Origin: an uncultured bacterium
GTDB lineage: Bacteria > Actinomycetota > Coriobacteriia > Coriobacteriales > Coriobacteriaceae
Reading direction: 5' to 3'
Assembly: GCA_905214895.1 (NCBI GenBank)
Contig: CAJMNP010000074.1
Coordinates: 1 to 5,342 of the forward strand
Length of the DNA: 5,342 bases
Shown: positions 4,307 through 5,342 of the stretch, one piece after another
Layout of the letters: the number at the start of each line of letters is the position of its first letter
How positions within the stretch are numbered: the first letter of the stretch is position 1
The notes under the pieces: model-generated
The model's database searches: none
What the model saw: only the letters and a program-made list of their open reading frames with translations
Told to the model about the DNA's origin: nothing
Program-made: the position numbers and the translations under genes

Positions 4307-5342
4307 GCCGCGTAAGCCCCCTTGTCAGAGATTGCGTAGTGGCGGGCAGAACCCTCGCCCAGCCAGCTGTTCATCTTGGTGATAAAGGTGTCGACCAGAT
4401 CGAGCGGCACGAAGGCCTGGATGGTGCCGCCAAAGCCACCGCCGTGGATGCGGACGGCGCCGCGGCCGTCGAGCACATGTTCGGCAAGGGCAAGCGCATA
4501 CATGGAGGGCTGCTCGGAGCCCAGTTTGGCAACGACATTCTGCAGGTACATGGCAGAGCTGGCGCCGGACTCGCGCGTCAGGACCAGGAACTGGTCGATG
4601 TCGCCGGCGTTCAGGGCAGCCCAGCGCTTGTCGACCAGGCCGTTTTCGTACCAGTAGTGAACGGCACGCAGGCAGGCGCGGTCGCCCAGCTTGGCGCGCA
4701 GCTCGGGGAGCTTGGCGTCAAAGTCGGCAACGTTTACCTCGCACAGGCGTGCCTTGCCAAACTCGGCGGCGACGTCCTGCATCTCGCGCGGAACGGCGGC
4801 GTAGTCGTCGGTGGCTGCCACATGGTCGGCGCCAACCTTAACGAGCACGAGCGCATAGCCGTGATCCTCAAAGTTGAGCTCGAGCTTCTGGGTTTTAGGC
4901 TGAGCCTGGTCCTCAAAGTCCATGTAGGCAAGGCCGCCCAGGCACACGGCGGCCTGGTCCATCAGACCGCAGGGCTTGCCGTAATAGTTGTTCTCGGTGC
5001 GCTGGCTCATCTGCGCGAGCGCGACGGGCTCGATGGCGGGTGCGCCCCAGAGGGTTTCCATGGCGCGACCGTACGCGGCCTCGACGGCGGCAGAGCTGGA
5101 AAGACCGCCGCCCGAGGGGACGGAGCAGGTAAAGGCAAAGTCGAAGCCGTGGGGCTCAACGCCAAGGGCTGCAATCTCGTGGGCCATGCCGCGGACGAGG
5201 CTTGCGGACGTGCCCTTCTCGGACTCCTGAACGTCTAGCGTGTCGAGCGCGATTTCAAACGTGGGATAGCCCTCGTCGGCTACGCGAACCTTGTTGGAAT
5301 CGGTTGCCACGGCGATGCCGTCGACGGCGACATCGAGCGAGC
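4297..5342 (-). CDS. galK: Galactokinase (N-terminus beyond the window)
   Basis: GalK phosphorylates alpha-D-galactose to galactose 1-phosphate with ATP, opening the Leloir pathway. About 347 residues are visible; the frame runs off the right edge, so the N-terminal galactose-binding signature (RxNLIGEHTDY type) is missing. Visible GHMP-kinase features are the ATP loop PSGGGLSSSAA (about 5118-5086), CGLMDQ with the catalytic Asp codon at 4957-4959, ATDDYAAVPREM (near 4797), ESG-SS (near 4565) and HGGGFGGTIQAFVP (4446-4405). The wording EKGTSASLVRGMAHE and ATDDYAAVP places it with the longer clostridial-type galactokinases rather than the E. coli type. A methionine-like start at 5310 is an internal GTG and not a credible start, because the family fold continues upstream (SLDVAVDGIAV). 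The TAA stop (4299-4297) lies inside the galT start region, indicating one operon with galK first. Confidence 0.95.
   Translation of the reverse strand, partial: SLDVAVDGIAVATDSNKVRVADEGYPTFEIALDTLDVQESEKGTSASLVRGMAHEIAALGVEPHGFDFAFTCSVPSGGGLSSSAAVEAAYGRAMETLWGAPAIEPVALAQMSQRTENNYYGKPCGLMDQAAVCLGGLAYMDFEDQAQPKTQKLELNFEDHGYALVLVKVGADHVAATDDYAAVPREMQDVAAEFGKARLCEVNVADFDAKLPELRAKLGDRACLRAVHYWYENGLVDKRWAALNAGDIDQFLVLTRESGASSAMYLQNVVAKLGSEQPSMYALALAEHVLDGRGAVRIHGGGFGGTIQAFVPLDLVDTFITKMNSWLGEGSARHYAISDKGAYAAWL
4317..4323 (-). promoter_or_regulatory. Probable ribosome binding site of galT inside galK
   Basis: The - strand reads AAGGGGG, ending 10 nt before ATG 4306 and 19 nt before ATG 4297. It has one mismatch to the usual AGGAGG. 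Spacing is slightly long for the first start and too long for the second, so it favours 4306. Re-initiation by ribosomes finishing galK at 4297 could still use the second ATG. Confidence 0.5.

Noticed and set aside
4339..5238. Open + strand frame of 299 codons opposite galK
   Set aside because: It lies fully antisense to galK, which carries all the GHMP motifs. The predicted protein is Ala/Gly/Val-rich with no recognisable domain, as expected from a mirror frame in GC-rich DNA.

Overview
The window looks like chromosomal DNA of a gut actinobacterium of the class Coriobacteriia, most likely Collinsella or a close relative. This is an inference from the moderately high GC content, the codon use, and a galactose gene set whose proteins resemble Firmicutes-type enzymes (class II GalT, LacC, LacX). 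No marker gene in the window proves the taxonomy.

Layout. Bases 1-38 are the last codons of an unidentified + strand gene. They are followed by a 148-bp composite palindromic repeat (43-190) and a leader of about 225 bp with no gene. Two + strand genes then form a likely operon: an aldose 1-epimerase of the LacX/YeaD type (416-1297) and a PfkB-family sugar-phosphate kinase resembling tagatose-6-phosphate kinase LacC (1354-2289). On the - strand, reading towards them, are galK (4297 to beyond the right edge) and galT (2678-4306), which overlap and are probably translationally coupled. The two transcription units converge on a 388-bp gap (2290-2677). It holds a second copy of the composite repeat with a terminator-like hairpin at its core, a small array of GGGAC(G/A)TTC repeats ending in a near-perfect 58-nt palindrome, and a strong intrinsic terminator for the galK-galT unit.

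How the genes work together. GalK phosphorylates galactose and GalT moves it onto the UDP carrier (Leloir pathway). The epimerase would supply the alpha-anomer that GalK needs. The LacC-like kinase belongs by family to the tagatose-6-phosphate route or to fructose-1-phosphate metabolism, so two hexose routes may meet here. galE, lacAB, lacD, a transporter and a regulator are not in the window.

The four protein families are known. The least ordinary signal is the pair of composite repeats. They share a 28-nt head hairpin with a compensatory base-pair change, a 13-nt linker and conserved outer ends. Between these ends lie about 100-nt self-complementary middles that match in length but not in sequence. 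Each copy begins 1-4 nt after a stop codon.
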